Assembly: GCA_009701575.1 (NCBI GenBank)
Contig: WLJX01000007.1
Span: 1 to 55,774 of the forward strand
Direction of reading: 5' to 3'
DNA: 55,774 bases
Origin: Actinomycetota bacterium
Lineage (GTDB): Bacteria > Actinomycetota > Actinomycetes > Nanopelagicales > Nanopelagicaceae
Shown here: one piece after another, positions 7,999 through 19,468 of the stretch
Layout of the letters: every line of letters begins with the position of its first letter
Numbering within the stretch: the stretch's first letter is position 1
Translations under genes and position numbers: made by a program
The notes under the pieces: model-generated
What the model saw: the letters and a program-made list of their open reading frames with translations, nothing else
Told to the model about the DNA's origin: nothing
Databases searched by the model: none

Positions 7999-9512
7999 TA
8001 GCGCAGGAAGTAAGCGAAGTTTTGCGCAACATCAAATAACAGAGATGGCGCAAGGCCAAGAACTAGTGTTGCGATTGCACAGATAGAAATTGCTATGCGG
8101 GTAAGGAGCGATGGAATTACTACGGAAACTGAACCGCTTGTTGCATCAGCAAAGAAGAGCATAAGAATTAGGCGAAGATAAAAGAAGACAGCAATCGCAC
8201 TAGAGAGCACACCAGCAACTACGAGATAGATGTTTCCAGATTCGTAGGCTGCAGAGAAGATAGCAAACTTTCCAACGAAGCCACTTGTTAATGGAATTCC
8301 TGCAAAGCTGAGTAAGAATAATGAAAATACTGCAGCGACCAGTGGAGATTTCTTGCCAAGTCCAACCCAGCGATTGATATCAGTAACTTCACCAGCGGAA
8401 TCTCTAACCAAAGTGACAATTCCAAACGCTCCGATTGTTGCAAATCCATATGCGACGAGATAGAAAAGTGTTGCACTTAAGGCGCTCTTGTTAAGTGAAA
8501 CAACAGCGGTTAAAACAAACCCGGTATGTGCGATAGATGAAAGCGCCAACATTCGCTTTATGTCGCGCTGTGAAATTGCTGCAATGGATCCAAAGACCAT
8601 AGTAATTACTGCGATACCCGCAATTGCTGGTTTCCAACTAACTTGCGCAGCATCTAGACCGATATAGAAGATTCGAAGTGTCGCACCAAATGCTGCTGCT
8701 TTTGTAGCTGCCGCCATGAATCCCGTAATCGGAGTTGGAGCGCCTTGATAAACATCAGGAGTCCAAGAGTGAAATGGGACGGCTCCAATTTTGAATAACA
8801 AGCCAACAGATAAAAACGCAGCACCAAGAAGTAGGAATACGTCATTCCCACCACTGCCTTTGATTGCATCAGTAAGTCCATTTAGCGAAAGTGATCCGGA
8901 ATAGCCATATAGAAGGGCGGAACCAAATAGGAAGAATGCCGATGAATAGGCGCCGAGTAAAAAGTACTTCAGTGCGGCTTCTTGAGAGAGCAATCTGCGA
9001 CGACGAGAAAGTCCAACCATTAAATAAAGTGGAAGTGAGAGAACTTCAAGGGCAACGAAGAGCGTTATGAAATCAGTTGCGATTGGAAAGAGCATCGCTC
9101 CTGATACTGCAAATAGAGTTAGCGGAAAGACCTCGGTCTGTTGCTTTCCAGATTCAAGAGCAGACGCTTCTTCACTTGATCCTGGAAGAGCAGATGCTTG
9201 TGGTGCAAAATGATCCTGATCGGCAATGATCAATATTCCAAGAAATGCAAAGACCAAGATGGCGCCTTGGATAAAGATTCCTGAGCCATCGATTGAAACT
9301 GAAGTTACTGCCGCAATCGAACTTCCTTCATTGCGCACGCGGTATAGCTGTTCAAAGGCAATAATTATTCCAGTAAGGGCGATTGCTAGTTGTAAGCGAG
9401 CTCTAAGTGCCTGCTTCACAAAGGCTTCAACAATTACACCCAAGAGAGCGGCTCCTAGAATGATAAGGATTGGAGCAAGTAGCGCATAATCTAATTTAGG
9501 TGCAGTTAACAT
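7998..9512 (-). CDS. nuoN: NADH-quinone oxidoreductase subunit N
   Basis: 504 residues and about fourteen membrane helices; this is one of the three antiporter-like proton-pumping subunits of complex I. The FVALEVLSLPLYLMVGL segment, the lysine-containing HSWTPDVYQGAPTPITGF loop and DIKRMLALSSIAHTGFVL are family signatures. Its stop overlaps the ATG of the polyprenyl synthase gene by one base, and nuoM ends right next to its start. Confidence 0.96.
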   Translation of the reverse strand: MLTAPKLDYALLAPILIILGAALLGVIVEAFVKQALRARLQLAIALTGIIIAFEQLYRVRNEGSSIAAVTSVSIDGSGIFIQGAILVFAFLGILIIADQDHFAPQASALPGSSEEASALESGKQQTEVFPLTLFAVSGAMLFPIATDFITLFVALEVLSLPLYLMVGLSRRRRLLSQEAALKYFLLGAYSSAFFLFGSALLYGYSGSLSLNGLTDAIKGSGGNDVFLLLGAAFLSVGLLFKIGAVPFHSWTPDVYQGAPTPITGFMAAATKAAAFGATLRIFYIGLDAAQVSWKPAIAGIAVITMVFGSIAAISQRDIKRMLALSSIAHTGFVLTAVVSLNKSALSATLFYLVAYGFATIGAFGIVTLVRDSAGEVTDINRWVGLGKKSPLVAAVFSLFLLSFAGIPLTSGFVGKFAIFSAAYESGNIYLVVAGVLSSAIAVFFYLRLILMLFFADATSGSVSVVIPSLLTRIAISICAIATLVLGLAPSLLFDVAQNFAYFLR

Positions 9513-11018
9513 TTACTTAGCCACCTTTGCAATTGGATCGCTTACCCCGGCATGCGTCATGATGGTCTGAGTCGTCGTATTAATAACACTCAATACTGGT
9601 TTTGGATAAAACCCAAGAACCACTAACACCACAATTACAGGTGCAATTGCAATCTTCTCACGAAGATTCAAATCAAGAATTCCTTTATTGGTTTCAGGAG
9701 TTTCACCATGAAGTGACTTCTGAACAACAATTAGAACATAGAGCGCGGCCAAAATGATTCCGGTTGTTCCAAGAATTGCTGCAACCGGATATTTAGCAAA
9801 GGATCCGACTAGAACTAGGAATTCGCTGATAAAACTTGAGAGACCAGGAAGAGCAAGTGCCGACATTCCTGCTAAGAAGAATGACCAAGCGAGCACAGGT
9901 GTAACTCGTTGTAGGCCACCGAAATCTGAAATCATTGATGAACCTCGACGCTTAATCATCCATCCTGCTGTTAAGAAGAGAGCGGCAGTTGAGAAGCCAT
10001 GGTTGACCATGTAGAAAATCGCACCAGTTAGGCCTTGGGACGTGAGCGCAAAAATTCCAAGCGTTATAAATCCGAAGTGCGAAATCGAGGTGAAAGCAAT
10101 AAGAGAATTAATATCCTTCTGGCCAATCGCCAAGAAGGCACCATAGAGAATTGAAATTACTGCCAAGGTAATTATTGCTGGAGTGAAAGTTTTTGTGGCC
10201 TCTGGAAAGAAGTTCATGCAGAAGCGGATCATTCCGTAAGTTCCAACTTTATCTAGAACACCAAGAAGCAGGGTTGAAGTTCCAGCAGTTGCAGATTTAG
10301 CTGCTGTTGGCAGCCAAGTATGGAGTGGCCATAGTGGGGCTTTAATGGCGAAAGCGATAAAGAATCCTAGGAATAGCCAATTCTGGGTTGGCGCATCAAT
10401 TGTTAGCTCTGAAAGCTTTGCGATATCAAAAGTACCGCCACCTTGGTTAGTGGAAATAATGTAGAGACCAATTAACGCGGCCAACATAAGCAATCCACCA
10501 AAGAGGCTGTAAAGCAAGAACTTCATTGCCGCTGCGGCTCGTTCGCCAACACCATAACCACCGATTAAGAAATAAACCGGCAATAACATCGCTTCAAAGA
10601 TGACATAAAATAGGAAGACATCAGTTGCGGCGAAGACACCAATCATCATGGTTTCTAGAATCAGAAGAAGGATATAGAAAACTTTTACACTCCAACGCCC
10701 GTTCTCTGATTCATTCCAACCAGCTAAGAAGACAATTGGAACCAGAATAGTTGTCATCAAAATTAAAGCCAGTGCCATGCCATCGATTCCAACGGAATAA
10801 TTAATATTGAATGCTGAAATCCAACTTCTGGTTTCAGTGAATTGAAGAGCAGCCTCATCTGTCTTAAAGCTAAAGGCCATAAAGAGCGAGACGGCTGTTA
10901 CAAGAAGTGAGAATCCGAGAGCAGTCTGCTTAATTAATTTTGCATTTCCAACTGGCAGCACTGCAATAACAATTGCACCAAAGAGCGGAAGCAGTTGAAG
11001 CGTGGTCAAGATACTCAT
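9513..11018 (-). CDS. nuoM: NADH-quinone oxidoreductase subunit M
   Basis: A 501-residue antiporter-like subunit of the complex I membrane arm. Typical elements are the [21 protein letters not shown] loop after helix 7 and [21 protein letters not shown] start it at ATG 11018 (MSILTTLQ), which overlaps the nuoL stop in an ATGA junction. The frame stays open to 11141, but the extra 41 residues are hydrophilic, lie over the nuoL C terminus and do not resemble any NuoM. Confidence 0.96.
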   Translation of the reverse strand: MSILTTLQLLPLFGAIVIAVLPVGNAKLIKQTALGFSLLVTAVSLFMAFSFKTDEAALQFTETRSWISAFNINYSVGIDGMALALILMTTILVPIVFLAGWNESENGRWSVKVFYILLLILETMMIGVFAATDVFLFYVIFEAMLLPVYFLIGGYGVGERAAAAMKFLLYSLFGGLLMLAALIGLYIISTNQGGGTFDIAKLSELTIDAPTQNWLFLGFFIAFAIKAPLWPLHTWLPTAAKSATAGTSTLLLGVLDKVGTYGMIRFCMNFFPEATKTFTPAIITLAVISILYGAFLAIGQKDINSLIAFTSISHFGFITLGIFALTSQGLTGAIFYMVNHGFSTAALFLTAGWMIKRRGSSMISDFGGLQRVTPVLAWSFFLAGMSALALPGLSSFISEFLVLVGSFAKYPVAAILGTTGIILAALYVLIVVQKSLHGETPETNKGILDLNLREKIAIAPVIVVLVVLGFYPKPVLSVINTTTQTIMTHAGVSDPIAKVAK

Positions 11019-12904
11019 AGCGTCACCATCCAGATCGCAGTCACTAGCGCAAGGACGCCCAGAACCATTATTAACGCATAACTTCGGACATAACCATTTT
11101 GGATTGAACGAAGAGTCGAAGAAGTGGTTTGGATAATCCAACCAACACTTCGGACAAGGCCATCAATAACTTTGTAATCAGTAGTTATAAGGCCTGCAGT
11201 TAACTTCTGGCCAGGTCGCATCAATACTGCTTCGTTGAATGAATCTTGATAAAGATCTTTACGTGCTGCTTTTGTAAATAGTGAAACATCTGTAGGTGCG
11301 ATAAGTGGAACTGTACGATATTTCAATACTGCGAATGCGACACCGATTGCAACAAAAGCCAGGGCCATTGTCGAGACCACTAATGGTGGCAAGAACTCTT
11401 CGGCATGATGTTCATGGTGTTCGTTCACAACTGGCTGTAGCCAATTAACAAGCGCACTTCCAGAACTTAGTAAGAATCCAGATGTAACAGAACCAATTGC
11501 CAGGATCGCCATTGGCGCCCACATTAAGAATGGAGATTCATGTGGATGAGCGTTTTCGTCCCAGCGCTTAGTTCCGGTGAAAGTCAAAACTATTACACGA
11601 GTCATATAGAAAGCTGTTATTGCAGCACCGAGAAGTGTTGCACCACCTAACAAAATTCCTTCAATTCCCCCAGCATTAAATGCAGTTTCAATAATTTTGT
11701 CTTTCGAATAAAAACCAGCAAATGGTGGTACTCCAAGAATTGCTAAGTAGCCAAGTCCAAATGTTGCAGCAGTTATCGGCATTACTTTGCCGATTGCACC
11801 ATAGCGTCGCATGTTCACTTCATCGTTCATGCCATGCATAACGGAACCAGCACCAAGGAACATTCCAGCCTTGAAGAAGCCATGAGTTAAGAGGTGCATG
11901 ATTGCAAAGGCATAACCAACTGGTCCAAGCCCGGTTGCAAGAATCATGTAACCAATTTGCGACATTGTTGATGCTGCAAGTGCCTTCTTAATATCATCTT
12001 TTGCGGTACCGATTAGAGCGCCAAACAACAAAGTAATGGCGCCAACGATTACAACCATTAACTGCGCAGTTGGTGAAGCATCGAAAATAAAATTAGAACG
12101 AGTTATTAAGTAGACGCCTGCGGTAACCATGGTTGCGGCGTGGATAAGAGCGGATACTGGGGTTGGACCAGCCATCGCGTCACCAAGCCATGATTGCAAT
12201 GGGAATTGCGCAGACTTTCCGGCTGCGGCCAATAACAACATTGCACCAATTGCAGTCAAGGCGCCAGCAGATGCGCCAGATGCACCTTCTTTAACACCGG
12301 CGAAAGTTACCGTTCCGAATTGTGTGAATGCGATCATGATTGCAAGTGATAGACCAACGTCACCAACACGGTTAGCAACGAATGCTTTCTTGGCTGCAGT
12401 TGCGTAAGCCGGCTTTTGATTCCAGAAACCAATTAATAGGTATGAAGCAAGGCCCACACCCTCCCAACCAACGTAAAGATTCAAATATGAATCTCCAAGA
12501 ACTAGAAGCAACATCGCAGCAATAAAGAGATTTAGATAGGCGAAGAAGCGTCTGCGATCATGATCGTGGGACATATAAGCAATGGAATAGATATGAATAA
12601 GTGTTCCAACGCCAGTGATTAGTAGCACGAAGCAGATTGAGAGTTGATCTAGAAGTAGTGAGGCATTAACTTGGAAAGTTCCGACAGAGATCCATTCAAA
12701 TACTTTTTGGGTAGCAGCACGGGCTTCACCGTCGCGGCCCTGCATCGCGAAGAATTCAATCGCGCCAATAACAAATACTGAGGCTGATATTAAGGTCGCG
12801 AAGATATGGCCCCATTTATCTGCGATGCGACCCAAAAGCAGAAGCAAGGCAGCGCTAAAAAGTGGAAGGGCGATTAAATAAACCAAATTTGTACTCGTAG
12901 TCAT
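11015..12904 (-). CDS. nuoL: NADH-quinone oxidoreductase subunit L
   Basis: 629 residues, the largest proton-pumping subunit, at the far end of the membrane arm. It contains the [15 protein letters not shown] segment, [20 protein letters not shown] and [15 protein letters not shown]. After the core helices it has the long C-terminal region that forms the lateral helix braced across NuoM and NuoN. A His/Glu cluster ([10 protein letters not shown]) lies in a loop of that region and could bind metal, but this is not a known functional site. Start and stop are interlocked with nuoK and nuoM. Confidence 0.96.
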   Translation of the reverse strand: MTTSTNLVYLIALPLFSAALLLLLGRIADKWGHIFATLISASVFVIGAIEFFAMQGRDGEARAATQKVFEWISVGTFQVNASLLLDQLSICFVLLITGVGTLIHIYSIAYMSHDHDRRRFFAYLNLFIAAMLLLVLGDSYLNLYVGWEGVGLASYLLIGFWNQKPAYATAAKKAFVANRVGDVGLSLAIMIAFTQFGTVTFAGVKEGASGASAGALTAIGAMLLLAAAGKSAQFPLQSWLGDAMAGPTPVSALIHAATMVTAGVYLITRSNFIFDASPTAQLMVVIVGAITLLFGALIGTAKDDIKKALAASTMSQIGYMILATGLGPVGYAFAIMHLLTHGFFKAGMFLGAGSVMHGMNDEVNMRRYGAIGKVMPITAATFGLGYLAILGVPPFAGFYSKDKIIETAFNAGGIEGILLGGATLLGAAITAFYMTRVIVLTFTGTKRWDENAHPHESPFLMWAPMAILAIGSVTSGFLLSSGSALVNWLQPVVNEHHEHHAEEFLPPLVVSTMALAFVAIGVAFAVLKYRTVPLIAPTDVSLFTKAARKDLYQDSFNEAVLMRPGQKLTAGLITTDYKVIDGLVRSVGWIIQTTSSTLRSIQNGYVRSYALIMVLGVLALVTAIWMVTL

Positions 12905-13203
12905 TAGCGCTTCAACAAACTAGCATCATCAACAGATGCTGATCGACGGGAGCGATAAATCGTCACGATAATCGCTAGGCCAACTACTACTTCACAGGCT
13001 GCAACAACCATTGTGAAGAATGATGCAACTTGTCCAGAGAGATTTCCATGAACTCTTGAGAAGGTCACGAAAGCTAAATTTGCAGCATTGAGCATAAGTT
13101 CAATACACATAAATACTACGATTGCATTTCTGCGTATAACTACGCCGATTGCTCCAATAGTAAACAAAAGTACGGAGAGGTAAATGTAATTTGCGATATC
13201 CAT
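12904..13203 (-). CDS. nuoK: NADH-quinone oxidoreductase subunit K
   Basis: A 99-residue, three-helix subunit (MrpC-like) linking the quinone site to the antiporter-like subunits. The two membrane-buried glutamates expected for proton transfer lie in [14 protein letters not shown] and [10 protein letters not shown]. It sits between nuoJ (adjacent) and nuoL (1-base overlap). Confidence 0.96.
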   Translation of the reverse strand: MDIANYIYLSVLLFTIGAIGVVIRRNAIVVFMCIELMLNAANLAFVTFSRVHGNLSGQVASFFTMVVAACEVVVGLAIIVTIYRSRRSASVDDASLLKR

Positions 13204-13986
13204 TTAATCCTCCTCTACTTCTTTTGCTTCAAGTTCAAATGGCTTTGTAGATAGCATGTCGCCTCTAGCTTCTAACGTTGCGGAAACAGAAGACGGTGCT
13301 GGAGTTCCATCAGGTAAAAGTCCTGGAACATCTACTGCGTTATGGCGGGCATAGACACCAGAGCCTGGAAGACCCGCAGCTGTTGCTAGAGATGCACCAC
13401 GGAATCTTGCGATTGATTGATCGCGCTGTGCTGTGCGGGATTTTGTTGCTGTGCTGTGGGCTAGAACCATTGCACCTAGAGCAGCTGTGATCAGAAGCGC
13501 TGAAACTACTTCAAAAGCGAAAACATATCTCGTGAAAAGTTCTTCCGCGATTCCTTGAACATTTCCGGCGGAGTTCGCATCTTGAAGTCCAATTGCTTCA
13601 ACCCCAAGTGTTGCTCGGCTTATTAGCGAAACAATTAGTCCACCAAGGCCAATTGCGGCGACAATAGATGCAACTCTTTGACCCCGAATATTTTCAACTA
13701 ATGAATCAGAACTATCAACGCCAACGAGCATAAGAATAAATAGGAAGAGCATCATTACTGCGCCGGTGTAAACAATTATCTGAACAATGCCGAGAAATAG
13801 CGCGTCTTGCGCAATGTAGAAAATTGCCAAGGTAACCATTACCCAAGCAAGTAGTAGTGCTGAGTGAACTGCTTTTTTTACGAAGAGCATTCCGAGCGCA
13901 GATACAACTGCTAGTGGCGCCAAAATCCAGAACATAATCGCCTCTGGTTGCGCGGTTTTCCCGACTTCGAGTGCGAGGTTAACCAT
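13204..13986 (-). CDS. nuoJ: NADH-quinone oxidoreductase subunit J
   Basis: A 260-residue subunit with five membrane helices, including the conserved helix-3 [22 protein letters not shown] type segment whose pi-bulge takes part in coupling. Beyond residue 170 it carries a soluble tail of about 90 residues ending in an acidic stretch (EAKEVEED). Such tails are common in actinobacterial NuoJ and variable in sequence. Its start overlaps the end of nuoI by 8 bp. Confidence 0.95.
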   Translation of the reverse strand: MVNLALEVGKTAQPEAIMFWILAPLAVVSALGMLFVKKAVHSALLLAWVMVTLAIFYIAQDALFLGIVQIIVYTGAVMMLFLFILMLVGVDSSDSLVENIRGQRVASIVAAIGLGGLIVSLISRATLGVEAIGLQDANSAGNVQGIAEELFTRYVFAFEVVSALLITAALGAMVLAHSTATKSRTAQRDQSIARFRGASLATAAGLPGSGVYARHNAVDVPGLLPDGTPAPSSVSATLEARGDMLSTKPFELEAKEVEED

Positions 13987-14581
13987 TTAGATCACCTTTG
14001 ACATCGCCACGGTAGTAATCAATATGGGTTTTACCTGGTGCCATTGGGTGCGGAGGTTGCAATTGGCCTGCTCGCAATGGAGCAAGCAGATCTTCTTTTT
14101 CAAAGATTACTTTTGCGCGTGTGTCATCAGCTAATTCATATTCATTAGTCATAGTAAGTGCGCGCGTTGGACAAGCTTCGATGCATAGGCCACAGAAAAC
14201 ACAACGCAAATAATTAATTTGGTAGACCTTGCCGTAACGCTCTCCTGGTGAGTAGCGCTCCTCTTCGGTGTTGGATTCACCTTCAACAAGAATTGCATCT
14301 GCAGGACAAGCCCAGGCGCAAAGCTCGCAACCAATACATTTTTCTAAACCATCGTCATAGCGATTTAATTGGTGGCGGCCGTGAAAACGTTCAGCTGTTG
14401 GCTCTTTAACTTCAGGATATTGAACCGTATTTACCTTCTTGAACATCGTAATAAAAGTTACCCAGAAACCTTGAAGTTGAGCGAAGAAACTCTTTGCATC
14501 CTGGTTTTCTATAGGCTTATTTGCCTTTGCTGCCGCAGTTAAACCGAGATCATTTGAACGCGGAGTTAATGGGTTATCCAT
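13979..14581 (-). CDS. nuoI: NADH-quinone oxidoreductase subunit I (8Fe ferredoxin)
   Basis: A 200-residue subunit carrying clusters N6a and N6b, which pass electrons from NuoG towards NuoB. The two CxxCxxCxxxCP motifs are complete: Cys82, 85, 88, 92 ([12 protein letters not shown]) and Cys127, 130, 133, 137 ([12 protein letters not shown]). An amphipathic N-terminal region (residues 30-50) should lie on the membrane. It overlaps nuoH by 8 bp upstream. Confidence 0.97.
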   Translation of the reverse strand: MDNPLTPRSNDLGLTAAAKANKPIENQDAKSFFAQLQGFWVTFITMFKKVNTVQYPEVKEPTAERFHGRHQLNRYDDGLEKCIGCELCAWACPADAILVEGESNTEEERYSPGERYGKVYQINYLRCVFCGLCIEACPTRALTMTNEYELADDTRAKVIFEKEDLLAPLRAGQLQPPHPMAPGKTHIDYYRGDVKGDLNG

Positions 14582-15821
14582 TTAGTTGCTCCGTTTCTCT
14601 AATAACTTCTTTGGTTGTGGATTTTCCAGGAATAGCAGGAACAGGGAAACTTGGAGCTGAAACTTCACCAAGAGCGTCTTCACGAATCCGACGCTTCTTT
14701 GCAGATTCCACCAAGGTTGAGCCAGCTAGAACTAGAAGCACGACACCTGTTGTAAATCCGATTACCACTACGCGAGGAGCGCCTTGTTGTGAAAGTACGC
14801 GAAGAGTTGCAACAATCATGATCCAAACAAGTGAGAATGGAATCAAAACTTTCCAACCAAACTTCATAAACTGGTCATAGCGAAGTCTTGGAAGGGTTCC
14901 ACGTAGCCAAACAAATATGAAGAAGAAGAAAACAACTTTGGTTAAGAACCAGATAACTGTGAACCAACCACCTAACCAGTTTTCAGTAAAGCCCAAACCA
15001 GGTAACGCGTGGTATCCACCGAGGAACAAAGTAGTTGCCAGGGCAGAGACCGCAACAATATTTACATATTCTGCCAAGAAGAAAAGTGCGAACTTAAGTG
15101 ATGAATATTCGGTGTGGAAGCCACCAACTAATTCACCTTCGGCTTCGGCTAAATCGAATGGTGCACGGTTTGTTTCGCCAACCATCGAAATTGCATAAAT
15201 TACAAAGGAAGGAAAGAGAGTTACACAGAACCACCATTGATTCTGAGCAGCCACAATGTCAGCAGTTGACATTGAACCTGCATAAATAAATACGGCAACA
15301 AGTGATAGCCCCATCGCTACTTCATATGAAATAACTTGAGCACTAGATCTAAGACCACCAAGTAGTGGATATGTAGACCCGGAGGACCAACCTGCAAGAA
15401 CAATTCCATAAACTCCGACAGAGGCAATTGCTAATACATATAAAACACCAACCGGGATATCGGTAAGTTGCATTACGGTCTTATGACCAAAGAGCGTTAC
15501 TTCACCTGAAAGTGGAATAACGGCAAATGACATGAAGCAAGTTGTCGCGCTAATGATGGGTGCGAGTACGAAGACGATTCGGTCTGCTGCCTTTGGAATC
15601 AAATCTTCTTTAAGTGCAAGCTTTACGCCATCGGCAAGAGCCTGAACTAATCCAAATGGACCAACGCGGTTCGGTCCTAGGCGTTGCTGCATGCGAGCAA
15701 CAATTCGACGCTCGCCCCAAACCGACATCAACGTTGCAAGAACGCAGACCACAAAAATCAATAAGCCTTTTACCAGAGAGATCCAACCTGGATCAGTACC
15801 AATTAGTTGTGATGTAGTCAT
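14574..15821 (-). CDS. nuoH: NADH-quinone oxidoreductase subunit H
   Basis: A 415-residue, eight-helix subunit forming the quinone chamber with NuoB and NuoD. Family signatures are [20 protein letters not shown] near the N terminus and the acidic loop [20 protein letters not shown]. About 60 extra residues at the C terminus, after [13 protein letters not shown], form a cytoplasmic tail seen in actinobacterial homologues. Its start overlaps the nuoG stop by 4 bp. Confidence 0.97.
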   Translation of the reverse strand: MTTSQLIGTDPGWISLVKGLLIFVVCVLATLMSVWGERRIVARMQQRLGPNRVGPFGLVQALADGVKLALKEDLIPKAADRIVFVLAPIISATTCFMSFAVIPLSGEVTLFGHKTVMQLTDIPVGVLYVLAIASVGVYGIVLAGWSSGSTYPLLGGLRSSAQVISYEVAMGLSLVAVFIYAGSMSTADIVAAQNQWWFCVTLFPSFVIYAISMVGETNRAPFDLAEAEGELVGGFHTEYSSLKFALFFLAEYVNIVAVSALATTLFLGGYHALPGLGFTENWLGGWFTVIWFLTKVVFFFFIFVWLRGTLPRLRYDQFMKFGWKVLIPFSLVWIMIVATLRVLSQQGAPRVVVIGFTTGVVLLVLAGSTLVESAKKRRIREDALGEVSAPSFPVPAIPGKSTTKEVIRETEQLNG

Positions 15822-18157
15822 GCCTTCACCACCGTAACTTGGCCACTAACAAAGCCAAGATTTGCAATTACTTGTGAGCCGATTGAATTTCGTGGAACCC
15901 AAATGTCATTATCTGACATCTCACTTATTTCAACAGGTAGTTTTAGTGAACCAAAATCTGAAGAGATCGAAATTGATTCGCCAACTTTTACTCCTAGTTT
16001 TTCAGCGCGAGCAGATGAAATATGGGCACTGGCTTTGCGTGCAGTTCCAGCAAGATTTGCTTCCCCATCTTGCAGAGTTCCAAGATCTAGAAGCAATCGC
16101 CATGAAGTTAGATTTAATTTATCTCCGACGGCTGAATCTTTCACTGAGGCAGCGCTTTCAAATTTAACAGCGTTCCCATCCCACTTTCCAAGGGCGCTAA
16201 TTTCACGTGCGGTAGCAGCAACGGTAGGTAGGTTAATTGGAGTTCCCATTTCGTCAGCAAGCATCGAGAGAATTCGAACATCACTCCTTGAAAGTGAATC
16301 TGCGATTGCTTTATCAAATGCGCGTGCACTTCCCTGCCAATCATGGAAAGAGCCACTCTTCTCGATTACCGCTGCAACTGGAAGAACAACATCCGCGACC
16401 GCAGTGATTGCGCTATGGGTTATCTCAAGTGAAACAACAAATGAGTTGAGTAATTGCGAAAGTGCAGCGTTTGAAATATCAAGTGGGTCAACGCCACCGA
16501 TTACAACGGCATCTAAATTTTTCACACTGAGGGCCAACAATATTTCAGAAGTTGTCCGTCCAGGATTACTTGGAAGGGAATCGACCGACCATGCTGCTGC
16601 AACATCTACACGAGCACTTGCATCGGAAACTGGTCTGCCACCAGGAAGTAGCGTTGGAATAGCGCCTGATGCAATTGCGCCACGTTCACCTGCACGACGA
16701 GGAATCCAAGCCAACTTTGCGCCAGTTTTTTCAGCAAGTGCAACTGCTGAAGATAACGCTCCAGTTTTTTCAGATAGCCGTTCGCCAACCAAAATTACGC
16801 TCTTTGCGGTTAACCCAGAGATATTCGAAATGTCAGTTAAAAGCTTTGCACCTAATTTTGCTGATCCACGGCTTACAAAAGGCGCATCGCTGAGAACAGT
16901 GAGAGCACGCTTTCTAACTTGCTTATAAATGCGCAAGAAAACAATTGGTGATTCCTCTTCTGGTTCAAAACCAAGCAATACAACTTGATCTGCCTTATCA
17001 ATATTTTTATATGAAGTAGTTAGTCCGAGCGCAATGCTTGATAGGAATGATGTTTCCTCATCAGAATGTGGGCGGGCGCGGAAATCAATGTCATTCGTTC
17101 CAAGTGCTACGCGAGCAAATTTGCTGTAGCCATATGCATCTTCAACAGTTGCGCGGCCACCGACGAGAACACCTGCGCGCTTACCTTTGAGTCCAGCCGC
17201 TGCGAAAGCAATTGCTTCAGGCCAAGATGCTTCGTGAAGTTCGCCATCAGCACCGCGAATCATTGGATTTGTTACACGTTCTCTACTTGTTAAATATTTA
17301 AATGCCCATCGTCCTTTATCACAATTCCACTCTTCATTTACTGAAGAATCATCTCCCGCTAAGCGGCGAAGAGTTTTACCACGACGGATATCAGTACGCA
17401 TGGCGCAACCTGATGCGCAATGTTCACAAGCAGAATCAATTGAGACTAAGTCAAAGGGGCGGGCACGGAAACGATATGAAGTACCGGTTAACGCACCAAC
17501 TGGACAAATTTGTACAGTATTTCCGGAATAGTAAGACTCGAATGGATCATTCTCATAAATACCTACTTGTTGAAGTGCACCACGATCATTCAAAGTAATG
17601 AATGGATCGCCCGCTATTTGCTCTGAGAAGCGCGTGCAGCGTGCACAAAGAACGCAACGTTCGCGATCTAGTAAAACTTGTGAGGAGATTGGTACTGGTT
17701 TTTCGAAAGTTCTCTTTACGCCTTCGTAACGTGATTCCGGACGCCCGGTACTCATAGCCTGATTCTGAAGTGGGCATTCACCACCCTTGTCGCAAACAGG
17801 GCAATCAAGTGGGTGGTTAATAAGAAGGAACTCCATGATTCCCGCTTGAGCTTTTTCCGCAACTGGTGAAGTTAGTTGTGTCTTAACAATCATGTTGTTT
17901 TCAACTGGAATAGTGCAAGAAGCTTGTGGCTTAGGAAATGCTCGGCCATTAATTTCAATATCAACAAGACACTGACGACAAGCGCCTTCGGGTTCTAAGA
18001 GTGGGTGATCGCAGAAACGTGGGATTTGAATTCCAAGTTTTTCTGCCGCACGAATAACCAAAGTTCCCTTTGGCACAGTAACTTCAAAACCATCAATCAC
18101 AACAGTAATCATTTCTACTGGCGCTTCGGTCTCGAGTAGTGCTTGTTCTGGAGTCAT
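15818..18157 (-). CDS. nuoG: NADH-quinone oxidoreductase subunit G
   Basis: A 779-residue iron-sulfur subunit of the peripheral arm. Cys49, 60, 63 and 81 bind the 2Fe-2S cluster N1b. His115, Cys119, 122 and 128 give N5. Cys168, 171, 174 and 218 give N4. Cys244, 247, 251 and 279 form the off-path cluster N7, which many bacteria have lost. The C-terminal half is a degenerate molybdopterin-oxidoreductase fold that binds no cofactor. It abuts nuoF with no gap. A 341-codon antisense frame at 15903-16928 is a shadow. Confidence 0.97.
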   Translation of the reverse strand: MTPEQALLETEAPVEMITVVIDGFEVTVPKGTLVIRAAEKLGIQIPRFCDHPLLEPEGACRQCLVDIEINGRAFPKPQASCTIPVENNMIVKTQLTSPVAEKAQAGIMEFLLINHPLDCPVCDKGGECPLQNQAMSTGRPESRYEGVKRTFEKPVPISSQVLLDRERCVLCARCTRFSEQIAGDPFITLNDRGALQQVGIYENDPFESYYSGNTVQICPVGALTGTSYRFRARPFDLVSIDSACEHCASGCAMRTDIRRGKTLRRLAGDDSSVNEEWNCDKGRWAFKYLTSRERVTNPMIRGADGELHEASWPEAIAFAAAGLKGKRAGVLVGGRATVEDAYGYSKFARVALGTNDIDFRARPHSDEETSFLSSIALGLTTSYKNIDKADQVVLLGFEPEEESPIVFLRIYKQVRKRALTVLSDAPFVSRGSAKLGAKLLTDISNISGLTAKSVILVGERLSEKTGALSSAVALAEKTGAKLAWIPRRAGERGAIASGAIPTLLPGGRPVSDASARVDVAAAWSVDSLPSNPGRTTSEILLALSVKNLDAVVIGGVDPLDISNAALSQLLNSFVVSLEITHSAITAVADVVLPVAAVIEKSGSFHDWQGSARAFDKAIADSLSRSDVRILSMLADEMGTPINLPTVAATAREISALGKWDGNAVKFESAASVKDSAVGDKLNLTSWRLLLDLGTLQDGEANLAGTARKASAHISSARAEKLGVKVGESISISSDFGSLKLPVEISEMSDNDIWVPRNSIGSQVIANLGFVSGQVTVVKA

Positions 18158-19468
18158 TTATGCACCTACCGTTTTGAATATAGTTGAAGCGATTGGATCA
18201 AATGGGCAACCGCCATTGCGTTGATGTTCTAAGTATTCGTCACGGAAATATTTTAGTGAAGACATAATTGGGGCTACTGCGCCATCTGCAAGTGCACAGA
18301 ATGAACGACCGGCGATATTGTCACAAAGATCAAGTAGCTTGGTGAGATCTGCTTCCGTTCCTTTGCCATCTTCGAGATCATGAAGCATCTGTACCAACCA
18401 CCATGTTCCTTCACGACATGGGGTGCACTTTCCGCAAGATTCATGTTTGTAGAACTCACTCCAACGAAGAGCGGCACGAACTACACAAGTTGTTTCATCA
18501 AATATCTGTAGCGCTTTAGTTCCAAGCATTGAACCAGCTGCTGATACGCCTTCGTAATCTAAAGGAATATCTAAATGCTCATCCGTAAACATCGGGGTTG
18601 AAGATCCACCTGGCGTCCAGAACTTTAATTTGTGGCCAGTGCGAACGCCGCCAGCAAGTTCAAGTAACTCGCGAAGAGTAATTCCAAGAGGTGCTTCGAA
18701 CTGTCCTGGATTATTTACATGGCCAGAGAGCGAGTAAAGCGTAAAGCCCTTGCTCTTCTCGGTTCCCATTGCTTGGAACCATTCGACTCCATTATTAATA
18801 ATTGCTGGAACAGATGCAATTGATTCGACATTATTTACAACTGTTGGCTTGGCATATAAACCAGCGATAGCTGGGAATGGTGGCCGCAACCTTGGTTGAC
18901 CACGGAAGCCTTCTAGTGAATCAAGTAGCGCAGTTTCTTCACCACAAATATATGCACCGGCACCTGCGTGCAGAGTCAGTTCAAGATCAAATCCCTTGCC
19001 ACCAATATTCTTACCAAGTAGCCCTGCTTTATAAGCATCTTCAATAGCTTGTTGCACGCGGCGGTAAACATGAACAATCTCACCACGAAGATAAATAAAG
19101 GCATGGTTCGCACGAATTGCATATGAGCCAATGATTATTCCTTCAATCAACACATGTGGGTTCGCAAGAAGTAGCGGCGTATCTTTACAAGTACCTGGCT
19201 CAGACTCATCAGCATTAACAACTAAATAGTGTTCTTTATTATCGCCTTGTGGAATAAATCCCCACTTGCTGCCAGTTGGAAAACCAGCACCACCACGACC
19301 GCGAAGTCCAGAGTCTTTAATCATTTGAATTACTTCATCGGGAGCCATTGAAAGGGCTTTTGTAACTGCTTTATAGCCACCGTTGCGCTTATAGCCTTCA
19401 ATAGTAAATGAATCTTTCTCATCCCAATTAGCGGAAAGAACTGGAGTTAGCTTTGTTTTTGAATCCAT
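18158..19468 (-). CDS. nuoF: NADH-quinone oxidoreductase subunit F (FMN, NADH site)
   Basis: A 436-residue subunit that oxidises NADH through FMN. LRGRGGAGFPTG (residues 55-66) and the GAGAYICGEETALLDSLEG segment bind NADH and FMN. The N3 4Fe-4S ligands are Cys345, Cys348, Cys351 and Cys391. Length and motif spacing are standard. It is adjacent to nuoE upstream and nuoG downstream. Confidence 0.97.
   Translation of the reverse strand: MDSKTKLTPVLSANWDEKDSFTIEGYKRNGGYKAVTKALSMAPDEVIQMIKDSGLRGRGGAGFPTGSKWGFIPQGDNKEHYLVVNADESEPGTCKDTPLLLANPHVLIEGIIIGSYAIRANHAFIYLRGEIVHVYRRVQQAIEDAYKAGLLGKNIGGKGFDLELTLHAGAGAYICGEETALLDSLEGFRGQPRLRPPFPAIAGLYAKPTVVNNVESIASVPAIINNGVEWFQAMGTEKSKGFTLYSLSGHVNNPGQFEAPLGITLRELLELAGGVRTGHKLKFWTPGGSSTPMFTDEHLDIPLDYEGVSAAGSMLGTKALQIFDETTCVVRAALRWSEFYKHESCGKCTPCREGTWWLVQMLHDLEDGKGTEADLTKLLDLCDNIAGRSFCALADGAVAPIMSSLKYFRDEYLEHQRNGGCPFDPIASTIFKTVGA

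Noticed and set aside
11019-11141. Upstream extension of nuoM
   Set aside because: The 41 extra residues are not NuoM-like and overlap the nuoL C terminus; ATG 11018 gives the standard N terminus and an ATGA overlap.
15903-16928. 341-codon frame antisense to nuoG
   Set aside because: Ser/Arg/Ala-rich, no recognisable domain, and entirely inside a well-conserved gene; a codon-bias shadow.
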